Assembly: GCA_018292915.2 (NCBI GenBank)
Contig: JACVVK020000546.1
Coordinates: 85,001 to 149,000, forward strand
DNA: 64,000 bases
Direction of reading: 5' to 3'
Source of the DNA: Batillaria attramentaria
Lineage: Eukaryota; Mollusca; Gastropoda; Batillariidae
In this document: positions 10,861 to 20,737 of the stretch, in pieces
Position numbering within the stretch: position 1 is the first letter of the stretch
Layout: every line of letters starts with the position of its first letter
The notes under the pieces: generated by a model
What the model saw: the letters and a program-made list of their open reading frames with translations, nothing else
The model's database searches: none
Told to the model about the DNA's origin: nothing
Program-made: the position numbers and the translations under genes

Positions 10861-11083
10861 CTCCACTTAACAGAAAAACAGGAGGAGCAAAACGACAAAA
10901 ACTACGTGATGCCCGGTAAGATATAATGATAGTTTCAGGGTAGGACGAGATTGGACTTGACTCCACGCGCAATCCGATTTACAGAGGCCATTTTCTCGGC
11001 CACACGGCAAATTATGACTCAGCCACTGCCCGTCCTCTGAAACACACTGACGGCTACCCAAACAGTACGGCGTCAAATTCAAC

Positions 11084-11257
11084 GGGTGGGTGGGTGTTTG
11101 GGGGTTTAACGTCCTTTTCCACCACATAGGGTGATATCAAAGACGGGGCGACGATGAGAAAGCCAGCACAAATAGTTGGCCCCAGCCGGCGGGATTCGAA
11201 CTCACGACCCGAGCATTGAGAGTCCAACGCTCTACCATTCGGCCACCCCGGCTCCCC
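11084..11257 (-). mobile_element. SINE S2, full length, TSD GTCAAATTCAA
   Basis: Complement of S2, from a GGGTGGGTGGGTGTTTGGGG start (the CACC tail) to CCCCGGCTCCCC (the head). The direct repeat GTCAAATTCAA flanks both sides. Confidence 0.93.
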
Positions 11258-11317
11258 GTCAAATTCAAAACCGAGCTGTGATGTATATGATTATGTGGTA
11301 CAATGTACCCAATGTAC

Positions 11318-11478
11318 GCCGTGAACTGAACCCAACACGCACGCTCGCATGAATCACACGCATTCTATCACACACTCATGACTTTACAATCACGTAGTGC
11401 GAAGGGTCAGCTCAGCTATTTAAGTTTCAGAATTTAGAATTGCATATATTCTTGAATATTTGTGGGCTGAACATTGCC
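11318..11478 (-). mobile_element. SINE S1, fragment
   Basis: Complement of the S1 body: GAACTGAACCCAACACGCAC, GCGAAGGGTCAGCTCAGCTA and GTGGGCTGAACATT. It lacks the tRNA head. Confidence 0.8.
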
Positions 11479-11774
11479 GCAACTATCACGCATTTTTCGT
11501 GGCAGAGCAAAACGTTGCCCGAAAAATGCATGCATGCTATGGTTCTGTGTATGCACGGGGGACAACCCATGCAGGCAATAATCTCTGAAACAGGCTGCAA
11601 ATGCACTGTGCTGGAAAATGCGACAGAACTCACCGCTTCTGTGCACACTGTGAAATAGCATGTTGACCACAAAGTTGTTCAGAACTGTCCACATTCCTTG
11701 TCACCGAGCGTGTTCGTTTTTTCCTTCTTAGTGAATAGTTGTCTCGGCTCAGGTCTCGGTTTTTGTTTTGTTTT

Positions 11775-12037
11775 TTGTTTTACTTTATTATCCCTTTCGG
11801 GAAATTCGGTGCAGCGCCAACCAATACTTTTTTTTAAACAGTTTTGCTGGGGGAGGAAAGCCGGATTACCCGGAGAGAAACCGCCGATGAGCAGCCCGGC
11901 AGCCAGGAAAAACCGGTATCACATATCACAAGCTCGACCTGGGATCGAACCCACGCTTCATCGCCATGGCATTGGTGACGGCCGTTCAGTAACGCAGCGG
12001 CTAAATCCGACGCCCTACCTATTAGACCACCGCTTGT
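11775..12037 (-). mobile_element. SINE S4, full length
   Basis: On the minus strand: a tRNA-like head (GGTCTAATAGGTAGGGCGTC; B-box GGGTTCGATCCCAG), a middle with ATACCGGTTTTTCCTGGCTG, and a 3' end CCCGAAAGGGATAATAAAGT followed by A-rich sequence. A second near-complete copy is at 59028-59305; the 3' end alone is at 16897, 24459 and 58188. Confidence 0.85.
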
Positions 12038-12762
12038 TTCGGGTCATTGCAGAGGGTAAGCGTAAGGGTAACCCGATGGTACAGAGATGACTCCGACCTC
12101 TCGCAAAAAAAAAAAGCGTCTTCTCGGTTACGCACGGGCTATCGTCTGTACAATCTGGCGGTCCACGGAACCGAGTAATACAAGATTGGCCATAAAGAAA
12201 CTCCTAAATCATTGCATCCATATTTCTGCCCTAGCAAGACATAACGGCCAACATTAAGTCTAAATTGGGCCTCTCTTTGACCAAGGGAAGTGTGTGAAGG
12301 CTTTGAGCGTCTGCATTTACCTATCGATCTGAATGTGCTGGATATTGGCGCAGGGTCACATCGTTTGTTCGACAGAGTTTGAACGGAAAGTTTTATAAAT
12401 AGGTGATAGAGCGTGCGAAACATGACTAATCTGTTAAGACCATTTTTGAGTGAATGCTTATGTAAAACATTTACATTGTATGTCCTTCTAGTGACCAGGG
12501 ATGTCGTTTGGGGTCGGATCTCGGCTAAAAGCCGAATTTGTTTTGAAAAAGCCGATAAACTGTCTGTCATGTCGGCTGGCCGAGCCGAAGTTTTCACGAG
12601 TGAATCGGCTCGATTATGTCCGTTTCTGCGAGATTCTTGTGCTGGCTGGTGACTTTCGGTGAGGATATGTATCTGCAGAACATCTTTAATTCACGGAGGT
12701 GGAGGGAGCACGTAACAGTAGGGAAAACTTGCGAAACTGCTTCGGCAGAGAGAGCCGAAACT
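12038..12762. other. No confident feature
   Basis: A 152-codon minus-strand frame spans 12139-12597 but has no motif, signal sequence or convincing splice context. Short AGCCGA words become frequent toward the 20-bp array. Confidence 0.4.
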
Positions 12763-12945
12763 TTCTGTAAAAAGCCGAAACTTTCTGTAAAAAGCCAAAA
12801 CTTTCTGTAAAAAGCCGAAACTTTCTGTAAAAAGCCAAAACTTTCTGTAAAAAGCCGAAACTTTCTGTAAAAAGCCGAAACTTTCTGTAAAAAGCCGAAA
12901 CTTTCTGTAAAAAGCCGAAACTTTCTGTAAAAAGCCGAAACTTTC
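12763..12945. repeat. 20-bp tandem minisatellite, about 9 copies
   Basis: The unit GCCGAAACTTTCTGTAAAAA is repeated with only G/A variants. AGCCGAA words extend on both sides (12520-12970), suggesting that the array grew out of older sequence of the same kind. The phenylalanine-rich minus frame is spurious. Confidence 0.97.
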
Positions 12946-12969
12946 ATGGCTGTTTCGGCTAAATAGCCG

Positions 12970-13930
12970 AAGGAAAAAAAAAAAAGCCTGGCAACATCAC
13001 TGTAGTGTACTACAAACTCTAGTCTATGGAGACTGTAGTGTGCGAACCTTTGAGATGCTGTCAAAGTGCAGGCGTCTAACTGGTATGACGTCATCCACCA
13101 GCTTAGAATAATATGTGAGCCTTTAAATATCTTTAAAGAATGTGCTTTTCATACTGTGCTGAATATGGTTGGAAAAGTTTGTTCAAGAATAATTATGTCC
13201 TTCAGTATAGACTAAATTGACTACTTTGCCATCACCCGTACCGTCATTATGTCGTGTTAGGATGTATCATGGTTGTGTGTATGTAACGTGTATGAGACGT
13301 GTATTTAATATGTATGTAATTTGACGTGTATTTAATGTGTATGTATATAATGCCACTCCACTATTGTGAGCCGCCCCCAGCTCCAGCAGGAGGTTGGGCG
13401 CCAGACAAATCCTCATTATTACTATCATAATTATCATTCTAAACACGTGACTGCTTGAAAGTCACAAAGTCTCAAAACAGTCAACGGTGGAGGTGGTGAA
13501 ATCCCTACAGTATTCGAGCAGCGCTTTATCGTGCGTTTCTTGGCCAAGGGTCTCCCGTATGAGCGCGACTTCTGACATTAGCTAAACAATACAAAGATCA
13601 ATATTTTGTCTGTAACTAGGCAAGCAAATCCAACAAAACGCAGAAACTACTTCGACTTTCTCCGCTCGATGTAAATAGCCTTTTCTCCCCCTCTCTTCCT
13701 GCTAGATCCTTCGGGAGTGGTAATTAGTTTTCGCAACAGACAGAAGGTTTTATTTGATTCTAAACGGAGACAGAAATTCCTGACGCTGGATTTTCAGACG
13801 GCTTGGCTTGACTTGGCTTGGCTTATCATCAGTGAAATCATCGAACTGTGAATATTGTATCAAGCATGTCGATGTTACTGTTTGGCGGTCGTCGCAGCAT
13901 GGGCTTACTGTATTATTTATGTTGTGGCAT
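12970..13930. other. Mostly unassigned; possible LINE/SINE tail at 13240-13440
   Basis: 13390-13440 reads GGGCGCCAGACAAATCCTCA then ATT-type repeats, like the tails of S1 and L-B. The remainder shows no supported gene. Confidence 0.4.
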
Positions 13931-13934
13931 GGCT

Positions 13935-14003
13935 GTGTATATATAATATATATATATATATATAATATATATATATATATTATATAATATATAATATATA
14001 TAT
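13935..14003. repeat. (TA)n tract
   Basis: Imperfect TA repeats with ATAATATA interruptions. Confidence 0.95.
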
Positions 14004-14029
14004 CTTCTTAATGTTTATGATATGTTTAT

Positions 14030-14125
14030 ACTAGCATCAGACACACGGACTCAGTCCTCAGCTTTAAAACGTCCATTAAGACACACCTGCTTTCAGCACA
14101 ACAACAATGATGAGTGAATGACAGA
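14030..14125 (+). pseudogene. LINE L-A 3' end (RT C-terminus), truncated
   Basis: Frame from about 14055: DSVLSFKTSIKTHLLSA, the FK..IKTHLL ending of CR1/L2-type reverse transcriptases. A (GT)n array follows at once. It is nearly identical to 20962-21040, where the whole 3' end survives. Confidence 0.75.
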
Positions 14126-14126
14126 C

Positions 14127-14129
<3 letters not shown>

Positions 14130-14167
<38 letters not shown>

Positions 14168-14189
14168 TGTGTGTGTGTGTGTGTGTGTG

Positions 14190-14233
<44 letters not shown>
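14130..14233. repeat. (GT)n microsatellite, interrupted
   Basis: GT units interrupted at about 14160 and 14190. It lies inside the 3' untranslated part of a LINE L-A copy. Confidence 0.97.
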
Positions 14234-14234
<1 letters not shown>

Positions 14235-14267
14235 GGGGGGATTTCACATTGCGTGTGTATCCATGAT

Positions 14268-14747
14268 TAAAAAAAAAAAAAAAATGCAGGAAGTACGACA
14301 GACTGTAACCAGGGGCGATAACTGGAAGACATACGTGATGTTCCTTGCGCGGGCTGCCAGTTTTCTTCGTGCCCGCCCCCCTCCCCCGCCCAACTCCGAA
14401 CATCGACCGGGAAAAAAGTGAACACCGGAAACAGACCACCCCCCGTCACCCCCCCCCCACGCCCACCCCACCCACCCACCCACACACACACACAACACAC
14501 ACACACAACACACACACAACCACACACACACACACACACACTGGAAATAAACATTTTCTTGACACACAAGCATTGATTTTCGTGTTATGCTTTGGAGTTC
14601 TTTATAGGAATTTACAAAAAAACGACTTGTTCTGCTGCTGTTCTGTTGCGGGCCTCGAGTGGTCCCAATAAAGCGCTATAGAGACGCGTTTGCTTCCAAA
14701 CATTTCTCCAATGCCCCCCCCCCCCTCCCACCCCCTCTTTTTTTCTT
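14268..14747. repeat. Low-complexity poly(A), C-rich and CA-rich sequence
   Basis: An A-run at 14268-14285, C-runs and CCCA/CACA repeats at 14430-14545, and a C/T-run near 14715. No gene is supported. Confidence 0.7.
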
Positions 14748-15090
14748 AAAGGGGTCAATGCTACCATTTTTATTGGCACATATCGTTCTGAGCTGTTTTC
14801 GTCAATCATCACACCACTCCGACACCAGGACAGTGACAGCGTCTGTAATGCTGGCACCGAGCCAACAAAGGCGTCCTCGGTGACGCGGCGACCGCACTGA
14901 GCGCTGCAGCAGTGTAACAACAGTCGCAGAATTTATTTGAATGTTCGACAACTCGCGCAAAGTGTAAAACAACACTGTATCGCATTAAGAGCTGTACTAA
15001 TCATCAAGATAGAGTACTTCGAGCGTACAGACGCACTCACGAGCGAAACTTTTCCGACAAAAATAATAACTGGCTTAGCGAAGATGAAAT
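14748..15090 (+). repeat. Dispersed repeat D1, near-complete
   Basis: Starts GGGTCAATGCTACCATTTTT, includes GACAGTGACAGCGTCTGTAA and CACGCGGCGACC-like blocks, CGCGCAAAGTGTAAA, and ends near GAAGATGAAATCAGCCC. Matched at 63177-63510 and 49385-50128. Coding capacity is absent; probably a non-autonomous element of unknown class. Confidence 0.8.
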
Positions 15091-15186
15091 CAGCCCGTGT
15101 AATGGTATGCCGCTCGTGGTGTACTCCGGATGTCGGTAAACTAGTGTTTGTCACGACTCGGCCATTATCATTTCCATCGCCGGCGC

Positions 15187-15361
15187 GGGGAGCTGGGGTG
15201 GTCGCATGGTAGAGCGTTGGACTTCTAATGCTCGGGTCGTGAGTTCGATCCCGGCTGGGGCCAAATATTTGTGCTGGCTTTTTCATCGTTGCCAAGTCTT
15301 TGATATCACCCTATGTGGTGGAAAAGGACGTTAAACCCCCAAACACCAACCCCACCTACCA
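15187..15361 (+). mobile_element. SINE S2, full length
   Basis: tRNA-like head, CATCGTTGCCAAGTCTTTGA and GGTGGAAAAGGACGTTAAAC bodies, ACC-rich tail; flanking GCCGGCGC direct repeat. Confidence 0.92.
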
Positions 15362-15427
15362 ACCGCCGGCGCAGCCTGTTTCAAGGAAATACATTTCCAA
15401 CGTGAGTCTGCACTCGGCGCGACAAAA

Positions 15428-15530
15428 ATTAATGTGTTTTTGTCCTCAGTCGTGTTGTTGTTATTGTTATCGATCGTGGAAGGGGCTAGTGTACGCCTTT
15501 GTTTGTTTGTTTATTTATTGCAATCTTTCT
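15428..15530 (+). repeat. Dispersed repeat D5 copy
   Basis: Matches the complement of 33040-33165: TGTTTTTGTCCTCAGTCGTG, GTTATCGATCGTGGAAGGGG and TAGTGTACGCCTTT. In both places a (GT)n array follows. Confidence 0.7.
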
Positions 15531-15532
15531 GG

Positions 15533-15549
15533 TGTGTGTGTGTGGTGTG

Positions 15550-15580
<31 letters not shown>

Positions 15581-15622
15581 TGTGTGTGTGTGTGTTGTGG
15601 TCGGCGGGGGGGGGGGGGGGGA
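15533..15622. repeat. (GT)n microsatellite and poly(G)
   Basis: GT array broken by GG steps, ending in a run of about 16 G. Confidence 0.95.
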
Positions 15623-15646
15623 CGGGCAGCTCATCTGGCATAACCA

Positions 15647-15790
15647 CGGGGCGTAGTCAAAATTGACGCGAGTGTTTCCGGTGCTATACTCCGCTTCAAA
15701 CGAGGCACCACCACAACACAGTGTTTCCAGTAGCACCGAGCGGAACACATGTTTAAATTTGAGAAGCACCGAGTGTTTCCAACGGCCGGA
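15647..15790 (+). mobile_element. MITE M3, left part
   Basis: Begins CGGGGCGTAGTCAAAATTGA and continues GTGTTTCCGGTGCTATACTC, matching the terminal repeat of the complete M3 at 22731-23195. The right terminus is absent. Confidence 0.65.
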
Positions 15791-15924
15791 CTTCGGTCTG
15801 CTGGCGTGAGAGAAAGGGGCCGTTTACCAAACCAGACAGCGAGTTTGACCAACGCGTTAAAATCTCGATACGTATGACAGGCATACAGTGGCGTGTAGAT
15901 CGAAATCGTTTCAATGCGCTGACT

Positions 15925-16085
15925 CTGTACATCAGAATCAGTCACTCGGGTCACAATATAGCATATGAGACCATTGTGGTGACTCTGACCGGCGTGTAAG
16001 TTGTTCTAGAAGTGTACCGCGTACTGAGCAGACGACGTTATTTGGTTGCGGACTGAGAACAGCCAGACGGCGCTGGTTGGTGGCT
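15925..16085 (+). repeat. Dispersed repeat D2, left half (interrupted)
   Basis: GTGACTCTGACCGGCGTG, AGAAGTGTACCGCGTACTGA and GCAGACGACGTTATTTGGTT match 20903-21340. The copy resumes at 16605 after an inserted S3 SINE. Confidence 0.8.
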
Positions 16086-16604
16086 TTATTTTTTATTTTT
16101 ATTTTTTGCTGTTGTTGTTGTCCCAACTCTTTTGCCAGTCAGTGGTGTTCCTCCCAGGTAATGGGTGGAATCCACGGAGGGCTCGGAAGCTGCGGCAATT
16201 CTTATTATGCATGATGATGGAGATGAGGATAATGGTAAGATGATGCTATGGAGGTCCGTTGTGGTTTGGGACTGCGGGACAGGGCCGCATTCCACGCTTT
16301 CCCGTCAAAATATCCCGGCATTAAACCAGGCCCGGGAACTACGGCACCTGCGGTGCCGTCCCGTGTAATCATCCACATCATAAGACGTGTCATACCAAGG
16401 GAAGCACCCCCAAAGTCGCACCCGTGAAGTGGGTGAATCTCGGCTGTGTGTGCAACGTCCTCTCCCATTGGGCCCATAGCACATCCGCTCTGGGTAGGAG
16501 CCGACCTAGGTAGGAAAAATCCCGCTTCGGCTCGCCTCGGCTGGGACTCGAACCCGGGTCTCCCGGTCCATGGTCCGAATGCTAACCACTACACTGCGGG
16601 GGGC
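16086..16604 (-). mobile_element. SINE S3 inserted in D2
   Basis: Complete S3 in reverse, from a T-rich end (poly-A complement) to the tRNA head. The host sequence carries GGTGGCT on both sides, the target-site duplication; the uninterrupted D2 copy at 21335 has a single GGTGGC. Confidence 0.9.
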
Positions 16605-16790
16605 CGGTGGCTATTTTCAGAAGCTTTGTCTTGTCCAAGTCTGCCCAGGAATGGACCGGGGGCTCAAAGAAAGTCGTATTTCTCTCATATTAGAAGCCAC
16701 AAAGTCGCAAACACGGTCGCAATGGCCAAATACAACATCCCTCTACCTGACAAACAGCATTACAGCTTCAAAAGCGACAGTTTTCCATCT
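16605..16790 (+). repeat. Dispersed repeat D2, right half
   Basis: Continues D2: TATTTTCAGAAGCTTTGTCT, GTCGTATTTCTCTCATATTA and ACACGGTCGCAATGGCCAA, as in 21340-21530. Confidence 0.8.
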
Positions 16791-16874
16791 CAGCGGCGTG
16801 ACGAACATAGAAGCATTCAATCACTGCAATGCGAAAGCGGTGTACCGGCATGCTCATTATTTCAAACATATGGC

Positions 16875-16985
16875 TTTTTTTTTTTTTTTTTTTTTTTACT
16901 ACTTTATTGTCCCTTTCGGGAAATTCGGGCTGCTTCCCCCGGGGGAAGCGCGTCGCCGCGGTGCAGCGCCACCCAATACCTATCC
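16875..16985 (-). mobile_element. SINE S4, 3' end with poly(A) complement
   Basis: A T-run at 16875-16897 followed by ACTTTATTGTCCCTTTCGGG and GGGGAAGCGCGTCGCCGCGG, the complement of the S4 3' end; the head is missing. Confidence 0.8.
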
Positions 16986-16989
16986 TTCC

Positions 16990-17020
<31 letters not shown>

Positions 17021-17035
17021 TTTACAATTTTGCGT

Positions 17036-17290
17036 GAGAGCACTCACGGAAACTTTGGAAGCGGAGGCAGCACTGGAAACGCTCGCGCCCGTTTGGACAG
17101 CACACCCCGTGATTCTGTCGACCACGTCTGTCCCACAAGGTCGTCGACAGTTCAAGGAGACGGAGAAAGAGACGTTTGATGTGCTAAGTGCTAATGCGGG
17201 GAAACAGAAGACGATGCTGTCTGTATTGATAAGTACTGCAGAAGTAACTGCTAAATTACGTGTCAGCACCTGCCCACGTGTCCATGGATG
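17036..17290. other. Open on both strands, unassigned
   Basis: About 85 codons are open on both strands. The minus frame ends at TTTCC|GTGAGTGC, a fair donor; the plus frame reads through to a GTGAGTGA. Neither translation resembles a known family, so strand and status are undecided. Confidence 0.3.
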
Positions 17291-17745
17291 TCTTCAACGT
17301 CCGTTGTATTGTGAGTGAACAGAGCTGAGTTTACTGCAGCCACAGAGCTTGATGGTCTTATTGCTGCCACTGCTAGGTTCCATAAAGGAAGGCTTGAGGC
17401 CATTAACAAAGTGAGTCGAAACCTGCTTGGATGGTTCCAGTATTTTGTAGGAATAAACCGGGTACGTATGTCAGAAAGACTGGGACAGCATGAAAGAAAA
17501 TGTAGCTCGTCCTCAATACCACGGGCATCAAGTAACTATTACACAGTTAAGAACCTGGCATTATATATTTTTCTAGCTTTAAGAAAAGGACAACAGTTGC
17601 TCAGCTGAGTTGATAATCTTTATTTTGCACTTTGGTTATTTTTTATTTTTTTACATGTATTGATGTGTATAAGAATGTCTGGATGTCACTCTCATCTTTG
17701 AATGAGCCTAAGGCCTATCAATAAACAAATCTGATTCTGATTATA
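17291..17745 (+). mobile_element. Possible LINE 3' end (L-D)
   Basis: Ends TATCAATAAACAAATCTGAT then TCTGATTAT, the AATAAA...TCTGATTCTGATT style typical of LINE 3' tails. The preceding 300 bp is open in places but carries no clear reverse-transcriptase motif. Confidence 0.4.
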
Positions 17746-17751
17746 AAGGAA

Positions 17752-17915
17752 GACTTCTGTATTCGGAAACTTGAGCTTCTGACTGCATCTGTGCGCTCGA
17801 AATAGTCTATCTTAGAGACTAGTAGAGCTCCAAATGCAACACACTGACGTTTGACGGCCGTGCCGTGCGAGCGAGGAAATCTCAGCTGTCCGTACACAGC
17901 GGTCGCCATGTTTCC
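17752..17915 (+). repeat. Dispersed repeat D3, left part
   Basis: Contains AGAGCTCCAAATGCAACACA, CTCAGCTGTCCGTACACAG and GCCATGTTTCCCTTG, matching 50720-50850. Its complement is at 27478-27620. Confidence 0.75.
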
Positions 17916-17917
17916 CT

Positions 17918-18148
17918 TGTCCTAACCAAGACCAGGACAAAAGAAACCCCAAAACAAAATTAAATAAAAAGCGAAGCGAAGAAAGAAAGACAAAAATATC
18001 CTTCTATAACTGTGACGGCTTATAGGCATCTTGCTTCCTGATTTAAAACAAAAAAACAAAAGAAATTTTAACCCTAGAGCTAGTTTAGTTCGAGGTTAGA
18101 CTCTAATCCGAGGCTAAACTCCCTAACCCGACTTCTACATACGGGCCC
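17918..18148 (+). mobile_element. MITE M1, left-truncated
   Basis: Matches 41640-41873: GGACAAAAGAAACCCCAAAA, AACCCTAGAGCTAGTTTAGT and right terminus TCTACATACGGGCCC. Confidence 0.8.
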
Positions 18149-18458
18149 TGGTGTCTAAGTGGTGTGGTGATAGATACTAAGAAAACAACTCACAGAACGA
18201 TCTGTGAGCATAAAAAAATGGTAGCATTAGTAGCCGGTCCTTTTTAAAAGTAATGCCTGTAAATGAATAAGAACGGAACGAAACGAAACGAAACGAAACG
18301 AAGTGCAGTACGTTGGTGCTCCTAAAGCTGACCAATATGCAAACTTCGTTCTATCATACAGCCGTTCACTCGCGGCTGCACATGCAAGCCAACGACTGAC
18401 TCATTGAGACATTTGAGACAAGTCCTGTGCACGAACACAATATTGATTGTGGCGACTT
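18149..18458. other. Unassigned; small (ACGAA)n at 18268-18302
   Basis: A short pentamer run GAACGGAACGAAACGAAACG. Nothing else is supported. Confidence 0.6.
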
Positions 18459-18460
18459 AC

Positions 18461-18615
18461 CGAAACACTGAAAGGTTAGTGTTTGAAACGTCAATGTTTA
18501 AGCGGGAAGAATCTACGTCATGCGAGAAGGAATAGCCGGAGACACCGGCGGCTACAGACGGGCACACCCCGGCCGGGACGAAAATAACTTCTCCTTTCAC
18601 TACCGTACTTTTCTC
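18461..18615 (-). CDS. Exon of a cupin protein, mannose-6-phosphate isomerase C-terminus-like
   Basis: The minus frame reads STVVKGEVIFVPAG, then VCPSVAAGVSG, then RLNIDVSNTNLSVFR, and stops exactly at TTTCG|GTAAGTCG, a near-perfect donor (phase 2). Known: type I phosphomannose isomerases (mannose-6-P to fructose-6-P, cytosol) finish with a cupin strand pair of the form ..L.RG.VLF..A....(variable)..L.IFRA; this exon fits and would be followed by a few residues in a last exon. A loop of about 15 residues before LSVFR would be longer than usual. Odd: the 5' boundary is unclear. The frame stays open through a G-rich low-complexity stretch (to 18693), and the best pyrimidine tract with CAG lies at about 18724. 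Coordinates give only the convincing part. No other exon of such a gene was recognised. Another cupin protein is possible; a decayed copy cannot be excluded. Confidence 0.42.
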
Positions 18616-18725
18616 TGTGTCTCCACGTCCCTCCGTCTCCCTCCCCCCCCCCCCCCCGCCACGTCCCTCCGTCTCCCTCCCCCCTCCCTCCACTGCCTCT
18701 TACTAGCTGCACGTCATACAGCTGA
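18616..18725. repeat. Poly(C) with duplicated 20-bp unit
   Basis: CCACGTCCCTCCGTCTCCCT occurs twice around a run of about 16 C. It lies within or next to the uncertain 5' part of the minus-strand cupin exon. Confidence 0.85.
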
Positions 18726-18834
18726 AGCACAATGATGATGAGAGATAAAGAGAGAAGAAAATAAAAGAAAGAAAAGGAGTGTGTGGCCATGACAATAATT
18801 CTTTGTTTGACAACGATGAATTTTGTAATCTAAT

Positions 18835-18887
<53 letters not shown>

Positions 18888-18907
18888 GGCCAACACTTGG
18901 AAGAGAC

Positions 18908-18952
<45 letters not shown>

Positions 18953-18968
18953 GACCAACACTTGGAAG

Positions 18969-19010
<42 letters not shown>

Positions 19011-19031
19011 GGCCAACACTTAGAAGAGACA

Positions 19032-19071
<40 letters not shown>

Positions 19072-19092
19072 GGCCAACACTTAGAAGAGACA

Positions 19093-19134
<42 letters not shown>

Positions 19135-19152
19135 CCAACACTTAGAAGAGAC

Positions 19153-19197
<45 letters not shown>

Positions 19198-19199
19198 GG
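18835..19199. repeat. Higher-order (GATA)n array, about 61-bp period
   Basis: Blocks of 9-14 GATA units are separated by a conserved spacer GGGCCAACACTTAGAAGAGA, six times at roughly 60-bp spacing. Small spacer variants (TTGG/TTAG/TAGG) show unit-level amplification. Confidence 0.97.
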
Positions 19200-19220
19200 C
19201 CAACACTTAGGAGAGATGGT

Positions 19221-19221
<1 letters not shown>

Positions 19222-19284
<63 letters not shown>
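19222..19284. repeat. (CA)n microsatellite
   Basis: About 30 CA units, just right of the GATA array. Confidence 0.98.
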
Positions 19285-19285
<1 letters not shown>

Positions 19286-19780
19286 GTCACTGACACCGTA
19301 CCAGCACTAAGCATAATACAGAAATGCACCAAACTCAAGCCGCCATCCTGTGCCGCTTGTAGGCAGTGTCGCACGCAGCTGCCGCGTGCGCACGTGTCAG
19401 TTTCATAACCTGACAGCGCAAATGTACATTAGACTTCATAAAACTGAGATTCCAATGTTAAGGAAAATGAGTTTACATACATCGCGGCCGCCGGATGCGT
19501 AGGCTAGCGTGTTAATGTGAGATCAATACGTCCTGTAGGCCTTGTTGCTCTTGCCCACCACAACAGATATATGATACAAGCTCTCAGTCACATACAGAAA
19601 CCGGATTCTCGGACCGGCCTAAAGCTGCCCAGAGACACATTTGTTTCTGTCAGCCATAAATGACCTGAACCCCAGGGGGGTTTCCATCATGACAGCTGCA
19701 GTGTTTTGCTTCGTCTAACATATATAGAGGCGCGCGTGCGTAGACACACAAACATAGTCGAACCTAGCGCCCTCCCCCCC
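19285..19780. other. No confident feature
   Basis: Unique sequence without persuasive coding or splicing signals; a C-run lies near 19776-19790. Confidence 0.45.
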
Positions 19781-19784
19781 CCCC

Positions 19785-19819
19785 CACACACACGTACACA
19801 TACACACACATATCTCGCG

Positions 19820-19914
<95 letters not shown>

Positions 19915-19982
19915 CTCAAGCACAAACACATCTCAAGCACAAACACACTCACACATTGAAGCCAAAGTGCTTGAACTTGAAG

Positions 19983-20055
<73 letters not shown>

Positions 20056-20140
20056 GGCACACACACACACACACCGGCACACACACACACACACACCGGC
20101 ACACACACACACACACACCGGCACACACACACAAACACCG

Positions 20141-20197
<57 letters not shown>

Positions 20198-20198
20198 G

Positions 20199-20268
<70 letters not shown>
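19785..20268. repeat. Large (CA)n array with CCGG interruptions
   Basis: CA arrays at 19830-19913 and 19983-20266; the second is punctuated by CCGG six times. A 27-bp word (GAAGCCAAAGTGCTTGAACT...) occurs at both its left (19959) and right (20275) edges. Confidence 0.97.
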
Positions 20269-20269
<1 letters not shown>

Positions 20270-20609
20270 ACGAATGAAGCCAAAGTGCTTGAACTGGAAG
20301 GAAAGCTATTGACGCAGAAAAAGGGGTTATTGATCGTAGATCATCCGTGAGCATTCTAAATCGTCTGGGTGTCGGTGGTTTTAATTCTGGAACCCGGCAA
20401 CGTCGTATATGGAAACCACCGATGCAAATAAGCTATTTTCATTTCGATAATAGAGACACAGTCTATCTTCATCGTTGACATGCCGCTTCTGAACAGATTC
20501 ATTTTCAGCCGACGATAACTCAGACTTCTGACAACTGTTTCATAAAAGAAAAAGGTTTAATTCATCAGATCTTCAGCACTGACTTCACCTCGCTTCACTT
20601 CAAGATTTC

Positions 20610-20720
20610 CGATTGGCTGTTTTGAGGGGGCGTAATGCACGATGGGAACTGGCGCGGAGCATGCGCACTGAGCAGGCGACTGCGAGGAAAGGGGGGAGGC
20701 TATTATGGAGGGAACTCGTA
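20610..20720 (+). promoter_or_regulatory. Promoter-like cluster (CCAAT, GC box, NRF1-like site)
   Basis: GATTGGC (inverted CCAAT, about 20611), GAGGGGGCG (GC-box-like), ATGGGAA and GCGGAGCATGCGCACTG (NRF1-type GCATGCGCA) lie within about 90 bp, upstream of an ATG in excellent context at 20705. Known binding sites; use as a promoter is inferred. Confidence 0.35.
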
Positions 20721-20737
20721 CAGGTCTATTTTTAGAC

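Noticed and set aside
12139..12597. 152-codon minus-strand frame
   Set aside because: No domain, no signal or membrane segment, poor start and splice context; a frame of this length is expected a few times in 64 kb.
16446..17318. 290-codon plus-strand frame
   Set aside because: It runs through the complement of an S3 SINE, D2 sequence, a poly(T) and an S4 fragment; a composite of repeats.
19706..20354. About 200-codon frames of TH or CV repeats
   Set aside because: Translation of (CA)n/(GT)n arrays on either strand.
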